A stretch of 64,000 nucleotides of DNA from Saccharospirillum mangrovi (GCF_003367315.1 NZ_CP031415.1:3036001-3100000), one strand, 5' to 3'. Counted from the stretch's first letter, positions 1 to 11,602 are shown. The notes: generated from the letters alone by a model not told the origin. Translations and numbers: made by a program.

Positions 1-451
1 CCAGATGCTTCATCCAATAGAAGTTGGGAATGATGGTGACTTCCTCGGGCATCATCAGCCCCATCAACAGGAAGATGAACAGGAAATTGCTGCCGCGAAA
101 TTTCAGGCGCGCGAAGGCGTAACCGGCCAGCGACGACACCGCCAGAATTAAAATCGTCACCGCCGCTGCTATGTACAGCGAGTTGAAATACTGCTGCGCA
201 AACGGCTGGTAACTGAAAATCTCGACGTAGTTTTCCCAAGCTGGATGTTTCGGAATCAGGGTCGGCGGGAAGGCGGTGATTTCGCTTTGTGTTTTCAGCG
301 ATCCGGACACCATCCAGATAAACGGAAACACGAACGGAATGCTCAGCCCGAGCAACGCCAGATACCAACAGATTTTTTTCAGCGACAGCCGAATAATCCG
401 GCCGCGCTGGCTCAGTTCGAAGTGGCGGTTTTGAGTCAGAGTCATCGACAT
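1..451 (-). CDS. Sugar ABC transporter permease, MalG type (partial)
   Basis: This is the 5' part (about 150 codons) of a carbohydrate ABC transporter inner-membrane permease; the 3' end lies outside the window. The start codon overlaps the stop of the upstream permease in a TGATG arrangement, so translation is probably coupled. The protein opens with a short hydrophilic tail, then a membrane segment (LALLGLSIPFVFPFIWMV). A periplasmic stretch with the MalG-type pattern SGSLKTQSEI...FPPTLIP follows, and then further membrane segments including YFNSLYIAAAVT and AGYAFARLKF, all typical of MalG/UgpE-like subunits. It would pair with the neighbouring MalF-type permease to form the sugar channel. 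The ATPase is not in the window and may lie just outside it. The substrate cannot be read from the sequence. Confidence 0.88.
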   Translation of the reverse strand, partial: MSMTLTQNRHFELSQRGRIIRLSLKKICWYLALLGLSIPFVFPFIWMVSGSLKTQSEITAFPPTLIPKHPAWENYVEIFSYQPFAQQYFNSLYIAAAVTILILAVSSLAGYAFARLKFRGSNFLFIFLLMGLMMPEEVTIIPNFYWMKHL

Positions 452-1365
452 CAGTGGCTCTCCTTCTTCATAAACCACTGCGCCAACGTCAGCCCCAGTG
501 TGACAATAAACAGCACCACGGCGAGCGCACTGGCGTAACCCACCTCGAAGAACTCGAAGGCGCGTTCGTAGATGTAATAGGCCAAAACGAGGGTGGCGTT
601 TTCCGGCCCGCCGCCGGTCATCAGATAGATGTGATCGAACACTTTCAGTGACCCGACCACGGTAACGATGCTGATCACCAAGGTGGTGGGTGCCAGCAAC
701 GGCCAGGTGACGTGACGGAAAATATGCCAGCGACCGGCGCCATCGAGCGTGGCCGCTTCGGCGTAATCGCGGGGAATGGTTTGCAGCGCGGCGAGATACA
801 AAATCATATTCAGGCCGACGTTTTTCAGCACCCGGGTGACGATGACGCTGACCATCGCCCAGTCCGGTTGACGCAACCAGTTGGGGCCGTCGATGCCGAC
901 CAACGCCAGCATTTGGTTAATGCCGCCGGATTCTTTTTGCAGCAAAAACGTCCAGACAATGGCCCAGGCCGCACCGGCGGTAACGACCGGCGCAAAAAAC
1001 ATCGTGCGGAAAATAATAACGCCGTGAAAGGCGCGGTTCAGCGCCAGCGCCAGCATTAAGGCGAGTGCCACGTTCAGCGGCACCAGGCCGCCAGCGAACA
1101 CTAATGAGTTGCGCAACACTTCCCAGAATTCAGGATTTTCAAACAAGATATCGCGGTAATTTTCCAAGCCAACGAAGCTGGACTGCTGCGACAAAATGTT
1201 CCACTCGGTCAGCGAATAGCCAAAGATGGCGATCAGCGGGCCGACAAAAAACAGACAGAAACCGGTCAGCAACGGGCCGACAAATAACCAGCCCGACAGG
1301 CTTTCGTAAAAGCGCGCAGAGCGGTACGACGGTTTCGATGCAGAGACTTGAGTTGCCGAAGACAT
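451..1365 (-). CDS. Sugar ABC transporter permease, MalF/UgpA type
   Basis: A 304-residue inner-membrane permease of a carbohydrate ABC importer. About six membrane helices are visible, the first at residues 26-48 (LFVGPLLTGFCLFFVGPLIAI). The cytoplasmic coupling loop with the EAA motif is at roughly residues 205-225 (EAATLDGAGRWHIFRHVTWP), which docks to the ATPase. Length and layout match the UgpA/LacF group. It lies 58 bp downstream of the binding-protein gene and overlaps the next permease by three bases, so the three form one operon with the LacI-type regulator upstream. The transported sugar is unknown; families with this gene order usually carry oligosaccharides or glycosides. Confidence 0.92.
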   Translation of the reverse strand: MSSATQVSASKPSYRSARFYESLSGWLFVGPLLTGFCLFFVGPLIAIFGYSLTEWNILSQQSSFVGLENYRDILFENPEFWEVLRNSLVFAGGLVPLNVALALMLALALNRAFHGVIIFRTMFFAPVVTAGAAWAIVWTFLLQKESGGINQMLALVGIDGPNWLRQPDWAMVSVIVTRVLKNVGLNMILYLAALQTIPRDYAEAATLDGAGRWHIFRHVTWPLLAPTTLVISIVTVVGSLKVFDHIYLMTGGGPENATLVLAYYIYERAFEFFEVGYASALAVVLFIVTLGLTLAQWFMKKESH

Positions 1366-1423
1366 AGTTCTTTCCAGGCAAAAATCAGCACAGGGCGTCG
1401 GCCGGAACCGACGCCCGCGTCAA

Positions 1424-2674
1424 TTACAGTTCGCGTTCAATACGGCGGCAGGCGTCCGCCATAATTTCTTCCACATCGGCTTCGGGCAGCCACAGACGAT
1501 CCAGCGTGCCGCGCGTGGCGGACTTGATCATCGGCAGACGCTCGTGCGCCGGCAGTACGCGGCCGTGTTCAATCTGCTCACCGACAACGGTCATCATCTC
1601 GGCGTTCAGGCGCGGGTTGGAATTCAAAAACGCGGTCGATGCCAACACTGAAGTACGCGCCGGCGGGAAGTATTCGGCCATGCGTTCAACGCCAATTTGG
1701 GTGGTCATGTAGGCCAGAAATTCGGTCGCCAGTTCAGCGTTCGGGCTGCCTTTGAATACCACGATGGCGGCCTGACCGATGATCGGGCTGGCACCAGCGG
1801 GGCCAGACGGCATCGGTGCAATGCCCCAGTCAAAATCGGCTTCGTCCAGTTTGGAGGCGCGCGAGATCTGGGTGTAAGTCATGGCCGACTGGCCGTTGAA
1901 GAAGTCGCCCATTTCACCCGGCGGTACGGCAGACTGATCGGCAAAAATCATGTCGTGGTAGAGCTCGACCGCTTGCACGGCTTCGGGGCTGTCCAAGGTG
2001 CAGGTATCGCCTTCCCAGACATCGCCACCGTAGGCGCGGATCAGCGGTACCAGGGTGTCCCAGACGCGGCTGTCGTAGCCTTGGCCGTCCATCGATTCAA
2101 AGCCGTATTGGCCGTTGCTGGCATCGGCCAGTTTGGCGGCGGATTCACGCACCGCTTCCCAGGTCCATTCGCCACGGGCGGCAAGTTCCGCTGGGTTGTC
2201 GAGGCCGGCAGCTTCGAACAGGTCGGCGTTGTAGAAGACGACGAACGGCGACGTGGAGAACGGCACGCCGTACAGGGCGTCGCCTTTGCGCCAAAGGCCC
2301 ATGGCGGAATCGGCGAAGTCGTCGAGGTTGTAGGCGGTGTCGGCGGCCAGGGCCGGGCCGACATCCTGCAACACGTTGGATTCAATAAAGGTCGGCGCTG
2401 CGCCTTCGAGCATCCAGCCCAGGTCCGGCGGGTTGCCGCCGCCGATTTGCAGCGTCAGCTTTTGGATGTAGTCGCCAAACGGGATGGTTTCGAACTGAAC
2501 GTTCACGCCCGGATGAGTTTCGCGAAAGCCGTCGGCAAACTCGTTCAGCATGCCCAGGTGGGCGGCGCTGCCAGTCCAGACGGTGAAACGCAGGTCTTCA
2601 GCCTGAGCGTTTGAGCCGAGCGCCAGGCCCAGACTCAGAGCGAGTGTCGTGGTTTTGATTAAGCGCATTATCAT
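1424..2674 (-). CDS. Extracellular sugar-binding protein (family 1)
   Basis: A 416-residue periplasmic solute-binding protein for the neighbouring ABC permeases. Residues 1-25 form a Sec signal peptide with a likely cut after AQA. The mature protein begins with the family 1 pattern LRFTVWTG and continues with a lysine-free lobe containing IPFGDYIQKLTLQIGGGNPP and the hinge-region pattern YGVPFSTSPFVVFYN, both typical of MalE/UgpB-like proteins. An AGAGG-like ribosome site sits about five bases before the ATG used here; a second ATG two codons later is also possible. The upstream gap to the lacI-type gene is about 70 bp with no clear terminator or operator, so the operon is probably read from the lacI promoter. 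Confidence 0.92.
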   Translation of the reverse strand: MIMRLIKTTTLALSLGLALGSNAQAEDLRFTVWTGSAAHLGMLNEFADGFRETHPGVNVQFETIPFGDYIQKLTLQIGGGNPPDLGWMLEGAAPTFIESNVLQDVGPALAADTAYNLDDFADSAMGLWRKGDALYGVPFSTSPFVVFYNADLFEAAGLDNPAELAARGEWTWEAVRESAAKLADASNGQYGFESMDGQGYDSRVWDTLVPLIRAYGGDVWEGDTCTLDSPEAVQAVELYHDMIFADQSAVPPGEMGDFFNGQSAMTYTQISRASKLDEADFDWGIAPMPSGPAGASPIIGQAAIVVFKGSPNAELATEFLAYMTTQIGVERMAEYFPPARTSVLASTAFLNSNPRLNAEMMTVVGEQIEHGRVLPAHERLPMIKSATRGTLDRLWLPEADVEEIMADACRRIEREL

Positions 2675-2743
2675 TTAAACCTCTTTGTTGTTTTTGTTAA
2701 ACGTCGGACTCCGCTGTCCGTTGGGTTCCTTGGGTTTAGGCTG

Positions 2744-3805
2744 TCAGGCGGTCAGCGCCGGACACGGAGCCAGAGTGGCTCCCGGGTGGAAGGTGCAAGG
2801 CAAAGTCACTTGCATGGCGGCTTTTGCCATGGGTCGTTCCAACCGCGACAGCAACGAAATAAAGGCCTGAAAGCCCATTTCCTCACGCGGGATGGTGAAA
2901 CCACACCAGTCCAGATTCAGGTCGGTCGGCGCATCGGGCTCGCCGAGCAGACCAATGGTGAAATCGTTCGGTACGTTCAGGCCGCGCGCGGTCAACAAGC
3001 GGTACAGCTGCTCGGCCTGGAGAATGTCTTCAACCACGGCGGCGGTGGCACCGGCGGCCAGAACGCTGTCGAGCCAGGCGGCATCCAGTTGATCGGCCTG
3101 GCGGCGGTGGCGCAGGGCGGCGTCGCTGTCGATCAGATCGCGTGCCAGCGCATCCTGATAGCCGGCTTCGCGATCGTGGTGGCGCTCAATCGGTTTGGTT
3201 TCGCCCAGGTACAGCACGCGGCGATGGCCGTGTTCGCTGAATTGCTCCAGCACATCGAAGGTGGCGCGGCGGTAATCGCCAGCGACATAACTGAGGCTGC
3301 GGCCGGGGGCGTCTTTGCGGCCGATGTAGACGAACGGAAAGCCTTCGTCGTCGAGCCGTTGCAGGTCTTCCGGGGCCGGGTTGCGACCGAGCAACACCAC
3401 GCCATCGGCCAGCGCCAGCCGGTTGATGCCGTCGCTGTAGATGGCGCGCCGGCCGTTCTTGACCGGCGCGGACGTAAACAGCATCAGGTCGTAGCCGTTG
3501 GCTTCGGCGGCTTTTTCGACGCCGAGCAGAAACGGCCGGAAGAAGTCGTTCTGTTCTTTGGGAAACACCGCTTCAAAACTGAACAGGCCGATGATGCGGC
3601 GCTTGCCGCCAGCCAGTGTCTGAGCCACAACATCGGGCACGTAATTAAGCTGTTTCATCGCTTCGAGCACGCGCAAGCGGGTGTCGTCGCTGACGCGGAT
3701 GTTGTGGTTGCTCTTGCCGCGAATCACCGTCGACACCACGGCCGGCGACACGCCTGCAAGGCGGGCAACGTCGGACTGGGTGGCGCGTTTACGGGTGTTG
3801 GGCAT
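2744..3805 (-). CDS. LacI-family transcriptional regulator
   Basis: A repressor-type DNA-binding protein of about 353 residues. The N-terminal helix-turn-helix reads TQSDVARLAGVSPAVVSTVI, followed by the hinge helix segment around NYVPDVVAQTLAGGK that enters the minor groove in this family. The remainder is a periplasmic-binding-protein-like sugar-sensing core (GLFSFEAVFPKE..., DGVVLLGRN, DFTIGLLGEPD). The ATG at 3805 is preferred over a TTG six codons upstream because it fits the family N-terminus. It is the first gene of the sugar importer operon and is preceded by its own promoter with a perfect 16-bp palindrome inside it, so it most likely represses itself and the transport genes until the sugar is bound. 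Confidence 0.93.
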   Translation of the reverse strand: MPNTRKRATQSDVARLAGVSPAVVSTVIRGKSNHNIRVSDDTRLRVLEAMKQLNYVPDVVAQTLAGGKRRIIGLFSFEAVFPKEQNDFFRPFLLGVEKAAEANGYDLMLFTSAPVKNGRRAIYSDGINRLALADGVVLLGRNPAPEDLQRLDDEGFPFVYIGRKDAPGRSLSYVAGDYRRATFDVLEQFSEHGHRRVLYLGETKPIERHHDREAGYQDALARDLIDSDAALRHRRQADQLDAAWLDSVLAAGATAAVVEDILQAEQLYRLLTARGLNVPNDFTIGLLGEPDAPTDLNLDWCGFTIPREEMGFQAFISLLSRLERPMAKAAMQVTLPCTFHPGATLAPCPALTA

Positions 3806-3853
3806 GGCGGCGGTTGGTCTCAATCTGGTTATTGTTGTATCGAGTCAGTCGCG

Positions 3854-3882
3854 AAGATAAAGCGCTTTATCAAAGCTGTCAA
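3854..3882 (-). promoter_or_regulatory. lacI-type gene promoter with overlapping palindromic operator
   Basis: Reading the minus strand, TTGACA (3882-3877) and TATCTT (3859-3854) are separated by exactly 17 bp, a near-consensus sigma-70 promoter. Between and overlapping them lies the perfect palindrome GATAAAGCGCTTTATC (3871-3856). Its AAAGCGCTTT core with a central CG is typical of LacI-family operators. Binding there would block RNA polymerase, which suggests autoregulation. Confidence 0.8.
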
Positions 3883-3891
3883 ATCGTGACC

Positions 3892-3916
3892 AAAAAAAAC
3901 CCGGGCAGAGCCCGGG
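3892..3916 (-). terminator. Rho-independent terminator of clpB
   Basis: On the minus strand a 7-bp GC stem (CCCGGGC, loop TCT, GCCCGGG) is followed at once by eight T residues. It lies 18 bp after the clpB stop codon and just upstream of the lacI-type promoter, separating the two transcription units. Confidence 0.9.
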
Positions 3917-3933
3917 CTTGGTCGAATGGGCCA

Positions 3934-6513
<2,580 letters not shown>

Positions 6514-6549
6514 GAGGTGTCCTCATCGAGGTTTTTCAATTACCCAAGC

Positions 6550-6578
6550 AGATAGGGGCACAGGCGGCAATAACAAGC
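6550..6578 (-). promoter_or_regulatory. Sigma-32-like heat-shock promoter of clpB
   Basis: On the minus strand GCTTGTTA (6578-6571) and CCCCTATCT (6558-6550) are 12 bp apart. This resembles the RpoH consensus (CTTGAAA and CCCCATnT). It lies about 40 bp upstream of the clpB start. The -35 match is partial. Confidence 0.5.
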
Positions 6579-6629
6579 ACTTGAACATCGCGCGATTGAC
6601 CCCGGTCAAGCGCGCGACTCAGTCATCGG

Positions 6630-7364
6630 CTAATCGTCAGCGGCGATCCAGATCAGGTTCGCCATGCGGCCGGTGCGACCATCGCGGCGGTAGGAATAAA
6701 AGTCGTCTGCCTGAACGAAAGTGCAGTCATTGCTGTGATACACGGCGGCGACACCGGCGTATTGCAACCTGGCGGCCGCCAAGGCGGGTAAATCGGCCAG
6801 CCATTTACCGGCTTTGGCGGTGGGCATGAAGGCCAACTTGGCATTGGGCCAGTTGATAAAGGCTTCAACAACATCAGCGCCAACTTCAAAGGCGGTCGGA
6901 CCAATGGCGGGGCCAATACCGCAAAAGACGTTGGCCGGATCGTCAAACTGCGCCAGCGTCTGCGCCAGCACACCGCCAGCCAGACCGCGCCAGCCGGCGT
7001 GAGCGATGGCAACCTGGCGGCCGTCGGCTTGCCAGAAAAACACCGGCAGACAATCGGCGGTCATCACACAGGCGGCCAGGCCCGGTTCGGTGCTGAACGC
7101 CGCATCGGCAGGTTCGCCGTTGGCGCTGAGGCAGACGTCTTTGACATCGGTGCCGTGCACCTGGCTGAGCCAGCGGATGTCGTTGCAGCCGGGCAAGTGA
7201 GTGAGCAGTTGCGCGCGGTTGGCGTCTACGGCCGCTGGCTCATCACCGACGTGATGCGCCAGGTTAAAGCTGTCGAACGGTTTTGCGCTGACGCCGCCAT
7301 GGCGTTGCGTCCAGGCCAGATGTACGCCTTGGGGCACCGGCCATTCAGGGAAGACGATGCTCAT
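6630..7364 (-). CDS. pgeF: Purine nucleoside phosphorylase / laccase-domain protein PgeF (YfiH)
   Basis: A 244-residue member of the YfiH/DUF152 family. Members act as copper- or zinc-dependent oxidoreductases, purine nucleoside phosphorylases, or editors of misincorporated L-Ser in peptidoglycan (PgeF). Visible family motifs are SQVHGTDV, MTADCLPVF and HAGWRGLAGG, which supply the His-Cys-His metal site. The start at 7364 overlaps the rluD stop in an ATGA arrangement and gives the usual family length, so the 25 codons available upstream are ignored. It sits between rluD and clpB, as in many pseudomonads. Confidence 0.93.
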   Translation of the reverse strand: MSIVFPEWPVPQGVHLAWTQRHGGVSAKPFDSFNLAHHVGDEPAAVDANRAQLLTHLPGCNDIRWLSQVHGTDVKDVCLSANGEPADAAFSTEPGLAACVMTADCLPVFFWQADGRQVAIAHAGWRGLAGGVLAQTLAQFDDPANVFCGIGPAIGPTAFEVGADVVEAFINWPNAKLAFMPTAKAGKWLADLPALAAARLQYAGVAAVYHSNDCTFVQADDFYSYRRDGRTGRMANLIWIAADD

Positions 7365-8332
7365 GGCAAGTCCCCTTCGACCTCGGCTTCGAGCAACGCC
7401 AGCAGGTCGATCAGATCGTCCGGCAGTTCCGATTCCCAAGCCATCAACTCGCCGGTTTTCGGGTGCAGCAGTTCCAGTCTGACGGCGTGCAACGCCTGGC
7501 GGCTGAAGGTGCGCAGGGCGTCGGCGACTTGCGGATGCACGCCCTTTGGCAGCCGATGCCGACCGGCGTACAGTGGGTCGCCGACCAGCGGGTAGCCAAT
7601 GTGCGCCAGATGCACGCGAATCTGGTGGGTGCGGCCACTTTCCAGTTTGCAGCGCACCAGAGTGTGATTGCGAAAGCGCTCCAGCACGCGATAGTGAGTG
7701 ACCGCTTCCTTGCCCATCGGCGTGACCGCCATCTTGACGCGTTGCGTCGGGTGACGGCCGATGGGTTCGTCGACGGTACCGCCGCCGGTCATCACACCGC
7801 TGGCGATGGCTTCGTATTCGCGGCCCATGGTGCGTTTTTGCAATTGCTTTACCAGCGCGGTGTGCGCCGTCAGGCTGCGCGCTACGACCATCAGGCCGGT
7901 GGTGTCTTTGTCGAGCCGATGCACAATGCCGGCGCGCGGAATCTGCGCCAGTTCCGGGTAGTGATACAGCAGGCCGTTCAGCACCGTGCCGCTCGGTGTA
8001 CCGGCGCCGGGGTGCACGACCAGACCGGCGGGTTTGTCGATGACGATCAGGTCGTCATCGGCGTAGATAACGTTGAGATCGACCGGCTCGGCGTCCCAGC
8101 GTTCGTCGGCTTCAAGCAGCGCATCCAGTTGCAGTGTTTCGCCGCCGATCAGCTTGTCTTTGGGTTTGCGCACCTGACCATCGACGCGCAAGGCGCCGTC
8201 TTTGATCCATTGCTGAATGCGCGAACGGGAGTGCTCGCTGAATAAGGTGGCGGCAATCTGGTCGAAGCGTTTTTGGCCCAGTTCCAACGGAACTTGCACG
8301 CTGTCTTCCAGACGCTCGGCGGATGCGATCAT
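7361..8332 (-). CDS. rluD: 23S rRNA pseudouridine synthase RluD
   Basis: A 323-residue pseudouridine synthase that modifies helix 69 of 23S rRNA. An N-terminal S4 RNA-binding domain (residues about 20-75, SRSRIQQWIKDGALRVDGQ) precedes the RluA-type catalytic domain, whose motif GIVHRLDKDTTGLMVVA holds the catalytic Asp. The motif RTHQIRVHLAHIGYPLVGD is also present. The ATG at 8332 gives the usual length. The gene is divergent from bamD with a 65-bp gap, a conserved arrangement in gammaproteobacteria, and is coupled to pgeF downstream. Confidence 0.96.
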   Translation of the reverse strand: MIASAERLEDSVQVPLELGQKRFDQIAATLFSEHSRSRIQQWIKDGALRVDGQVRKPKDKLIGGETLQLDALLEADERWDAEPVDLNVIYADDDLIVIDKPAGLVVHPGAGTPSGTVLNGLLYHYPELAQIPRAGIVHRLDKDTTGLMVVARSLTAHTALVKQLQKRTMGREYEAIASGVMTGGGTVDEPIGRHPTQRVKMAVTPMGKEAVTHYRVLERFRNHTLVRCKLESGRTHQIRVHLAHIGYPLVGDPLYAGRHRLPKGVHPQVADALRTFSRQALHAVRLELLHPKTGELMAWESELPDDLIDLLALLEAEVEGDLP

Positions 8333-8397
8333 TGGTGCCCTTAGGTGACTGTGGTTACAATGGCCGCCCATTGTACGTCACCGGCCGGATTCAACCC

Positions 8398-9231
8398 ATG
8401 CCTTCGTTGTTCACCAAACCTTTGTCTTTGTTCACCCTGGTGATTCTGCTCATCGGCCTGAATGGCTGCGCGCTGTTTCGCAACAACGACGCCGAGTCTG
8501 AGCAGGCGCTGTACGAACGCGCGTCCGACTATATAGAAAGCCAGAGTTTCGATCTGGCGATTGATACGCTGGAGCAACTGCAAAACCGTTTTCCGTTTGG
8601 CCGCTATGCGCAACAAACGCAGCTGGATTTGATGTATGCGCGTTATCGCAGTCGCGATTTCGCCCAGGCCGTTCTGGACGCCGACCGCTTCACCCGCCTG
8701 AACCCGGACTACGCCAGCGTCGATTACGCCTGGTACCTCAAAGGCATGTCTTATTACCGACTGTACGAACAGAACGCCGGCATCACCGGACGCGGCGATC
8801 TGGCGCAGCGGTCGCAGCAGGATGGCGAACGGGCGTTCTCGGCGTTGAAGGATTACACCGACCGTTTCCCGACCTCGGATTACCGCGAAGACGCCATCGA
8901 CACCATGATTCTGCTCAAAGACGCCCTGGCGCGTCACGAGCTGGTGGTGGCCGATTACTACATGCGCCGTGGCGCCTGGATTGCCGCGGCTGAACGCGCC
9001 AAGGTTGTGCAGTCGCACTACCCGGGCGTCAGCGCGCAAGGCGATGCGCTGGTGGTGTTGATCGAATCGTACGACGCGCTGGGCCGCGATGAAGACCGCG
9101 CCCTGGCGCTGGCCGATTTGCAGGAACAATACCCGGATCATCCGACGCTCAGCAGCGGCCACTACCGCACGCCGTACATCGAGAAGGAACGTTGGTGGGT
9201 GAAGTTGCTCACCCTGGGCTGGTTCAGCTGA
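8398..9231 (+). CDS. bamD: Outer-membrane assembly lipoprotein BamD
   Basis: A 277-residue lipoprotein, an essential part of the BAM complex that inserts beta-barrel proteins into the outer membrane. The signal peptide ends in the lipobox LIGLNGC (Cys at about residue 23). TPR-like repeats follow: ALYERASDYIESQSFDLAID, FPFGRYAQQTQLDLMYARYR and YYMRRGAWIAAAERAKVV. The ATG at 8398 places the signal peptide correctly; an in-frame start 75 bases upstream would add residues that do not fit the family. It is divergent from rluD and convergent with the HAD phosphatase gene. Confidence 0.95.
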   Translation: MPSLFTKPLSLFTLVILLIGLNGCALFRNNDAESEQALYERASDYIESQSFDLAIDTLEQLQNRFPFGRYAQQTQLDLMYARYRSRDFAQAVLDADRFTRLNPDYASVDYAWYLKGMSYYRLYEQNAGITGRGDLAQRSQQDGERAFSALKDYTDRFPTSDYREDAIDTMILLKDALARHELVVADYYMRRGAWIAAAERAKVVQSHYPGVSAQGDALVVLIESYDALGRDEDRALALADLQEQYPDHPTLSSGHYRTPYIEKERWWVKLLTLGWFS

Positions 9232-9280
9232 CTTTTATTGAATGAACTGAATCGAACGGAATAAGTCGGTCTGGCCGGCG

Positions 9281-9937
9281 TCAGCAGACGCAGACCAGAC
9301 TGGCGCGAATGGCATCCAGCAATTCATCGGGCGTATCGACCAAACGATGCGCACCGCCTTCCAGCAACGCTTCGTTTTCGCCGTAACCCCAGGTCACCCC
9401 GATGGCCGTCAGATCGTTGGCGCGGGCCGCTTCCATGTCGTAATGGGTATCGCCGATCATCAGCGTTTCGGCCGGTTTCAAGCCTTCTTCTTTGATCAGA
9501 TGCGCCAGCAATTCGGGCTTGTGGCCCAGCGCACTGCCCTCGCCCGAACCGTACACTTCGACAAACCAGCGTGACAAACCGCTCAGTTCCAGTAGATGAC
9601 GCGCTACCGGGCGGTATTTGGCGGTGGCAACAAATTGCTGGCAACCGGCATCGGCCAAGGCGCTCAGCACGGTTTCGACACCGGTAAAGACTGGAATCTG
9701 CGCCAGCGTTTCATCGCACAGTTCGCGATAGTGCCGCACGGCGGAATCGACCAGTTCGGCGTCGTTGGTTTGCAGAAACTGCGCGAAAGTCGGGTGAATC
9801 GCCGGACCGATGTAAGGCCGCAATTGCGCCATCGACAACGGTTCCAGATCGAACGCCTGACGGGTGCGATTCAAGGCGTCGGCAATGACCGGCATGGAGT
9901 CGACCAATGTGCCGTCCAGATCCCAAAGTATGTTCAT
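9281..9937 (-). CDS. HAD-superfamily hydrolase, phosphoglycolate phosphatase-like
   Basis: A 218-residue haloacid-dehalogenase-type phosphatase. Motif I is LWDLDGTLVDS (nucleophile and acid Asp), motif II FVATAKYR, motif III the Lys in GHKPELL, and motif IV MIGDTHYDMEAA. The cap between motifs I and II is the helical C1 type seen in Gph/PpaX-like enzymes. The chosen ATG overlaps the nadE stop (ATGA), indicating coupling; an ATG five codons upstream is an alternative. The substrate is not certain: phosphoglycolate, pyrophosphate or nucleotides are all possible in this family. Confidence 0.88.
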   Translation of the reverse strand: MNILWDLDGTLVDSMPVIADALNRTRQAFDLEPLSMAQLRPYIGPAIHPTFAQFLQTNDAELVDSAVRHYRELCDETLAQIPVFTGVETVLSALADAGCQQFVATAKYRPVARHLLELSGLSRWFVEVYGSGEGSALGHKPELLAHLIKEEGLKPAETLMIGDTHYDMEAARANDLTAIGVTWGYGENEALLEGGAHRLVDTPDELLDAIRASLVCVC

Positions 9938-11565
9938 CGTCCCGGTTTCCACCCTTGTGTAATCGGATAGCGGCGGTCACGGCCAAAGCCTCGTGGCGTG
10001 ACGCGCACCCCTTCCGGCGCCTGACGGCGCTTGTATTCGTTGATGTCGATCAGCCGCACCACCTTGGCAACGACGTCGCGCTCGAAACCGGCGGCAACGA
10101 TGGTGTCGAGGCTTTCGTCGCGCTCGACGTAGCGTTCGATGATGGCGTCGAGAATGTCGTAACCCGGCAGGCTGTCTTCGTCTTTCTGATCCGGCGCGAG
10201 TTCCGCCGACGGCGGCCGGGTGATAACACGTTCAGGAATCACCTCGCCCTGCGTATTGCGCCAGCGCGCCAATCGGTATACCCAGGTTTTCGGCACATCT
10301 TTCAAAGCATTGAATCCGCCGCACATATCGCCGTACAAAGTGGCGTAGCCGACGGCCATTTCGCTCTTGTTGCCCGTGGTCAGCACCATGTGACCGAGCT
10401 TGTTGGACAGCGCCATCAAAAACAGGCCGCGCAGCCGCGACTGCATGTTCTGTTCGGTGGTATCGACCAGACGGTCGCCAAACATCGGCACCAAAGTGCG
10501 GTGCGCCACTTCGTAGGCGTCGCCGATGGGCAGCACGTCGTAGCGAATGCCGAGTTCTTTGGCTTCGGCCTCGGCGTCTTCCAGGCTCATTTTGGCGGTG
10601 TATTGATAGGGCATCATCACCGCCATCACGCGCTCCGCGCCCAAGGCATCGACGGCAATGGCCGCGCTCAAGGCCGAATCAATACCGCCCGATAAACCCA
10701 ACACCACGCCGGGAAAACCGTTGCGATTCACGTAATCGGCCAGGCCCAGTTTCAACGCTTCGTACAGCGACGCCTCGACGGACAGCACCGGCGCCTTAAC
10801 CGGCGCAACCACGCGCCAGCCGGCGTCGGTTTTTTCCAGATCGCAGCAATGCAGGCATTCCTGGTAAGCCGGCAACGTCAGACTGATGCGGCCATCGGCT
10901 TCGGCAATAAACGAAGCGCCGTCGAACACCAGTTCGTCCTGACCGCCGATGTGATTGACGTAGACGGTCATCATGTCGGTCTGGCGCGAAACCCGGCCGA
11001 CCTGTTCGTGGCGCTGGGCCTCGCGATCGATGTGATACGGGCTGCCGTTGATGTTGAGGTTGATCTCGGCACCGGCTTCGGCCGCGCGCCGGGCCGGGCC
11101 GTCGTACCAGATGTCTTCGCAGATGGTCAGCGCGACCCTGGCGCCTTTGAATTCGAACACACAGGTCTCGTTGGCTTTGGTGAAATAACGCTTTTCGTCG
11201 AAAACCTGATAGTTGGGCAAATGCTGTTTGCGATAGTCGGCGATGACGCGGCCGTGATGGATGACCATCGCTTTGTTGTAGAGCTTGCCGGCCTCGCGCT
11301 CGGGGTAACCGACCAGCATGGCGATATCGAGTTGCGCCTGCTTTAACCGCTCGATGGCGTCGCCGATGCGCAATTCCAGACTCGGGCGCAGCAGCAAATC
11401 TTCTGGTGGGTAACCGGCCAGTGTCAGTTCGGGGAAGACGATCAGGTCGGCGCCGTCGGCCTGCGCCTGACGCGCCAGGTCGAGCACCTTGTCCGTGTTG
11501 CCGGGAATGTCGCCCACCGGAAACCGGAATTGGGCCAGAGCAACGCGCAATGTCATCGAGGGCAA
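9934..11565 (-). CDS. nadE: Glutamine-dependent NAD+ synthetase
   Basis: A 543-residue two-domain enzyme making NAD+ from deamido-NAD+, ATP and glutamine. Residues 1 to about 255 form a nitrilase-type glutaminase domain with the catalytic Glu (FPELTLAGYPPEDLL), Lys (RKQHLPNYQVFDE) and Cys (VALTICEDIWYDG). The C-terminal synthetase has the ATP pyrophosphatase loop LGLSGGIDSALSAAIA and the GNKSEMAVGYATLYGD segment. The length is normal for the glutamine-dependent form. It overlaps the downstream HAD phosphatase gene by four bases. A GC-rich stem-loop lies between it and the pilin gene upstream. Confidence 0.96.
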   Translation of the reverse strand: MPSMTLRVALAQFRFPVGDIPGNTDKVLDLARQAQADGADLIVFPELTLAGYPPEDLLLRPSLELRIGDAIERLKQAQLDIAMLVGYPEREAGKLYNKAMVIHHGRVIADYRKQHLPNYQVFDEKRYFTKANETCVFEFKGARVALTICEDIWYDGPARRAAEAGAEINLNINGSPYHIDREAQRHEQVGRVSRQTDMMTVYVNHIGGQDELVFDGASFIAEADGRISLTLPAYQECLHCCDLEKTDAGWRVVAPVKAPVLSVEASLYEALKLGLADYVNRNGFPGVVLGLSGGIDSALSAAIAVDALGAERVMAVMMPYQYTAKMSLEDAEAEAKELGIRYDVLPIGDAYEVAHRTLVPMFGDRLVDTTEQNMQSRLRGLFLMALSNKLGHMVLTTGNKSEMAVGYATLYGDMCGGFNALKDVPKTWVYRLARWRNTQGEVIPERVITRPPSAELAPDQKDEDSLPGYDILDAIIERYVERDESLDTIVAAGFERDVVAKVVRLIDINEYKRRQAPEGVRVTPRGFGRDRRYPITQGWKPGR

Positions 11566-11602
11566 ACCCTTGTCGCGAGCGGGGCGGTATTGTCCGGCAA
11601 AG

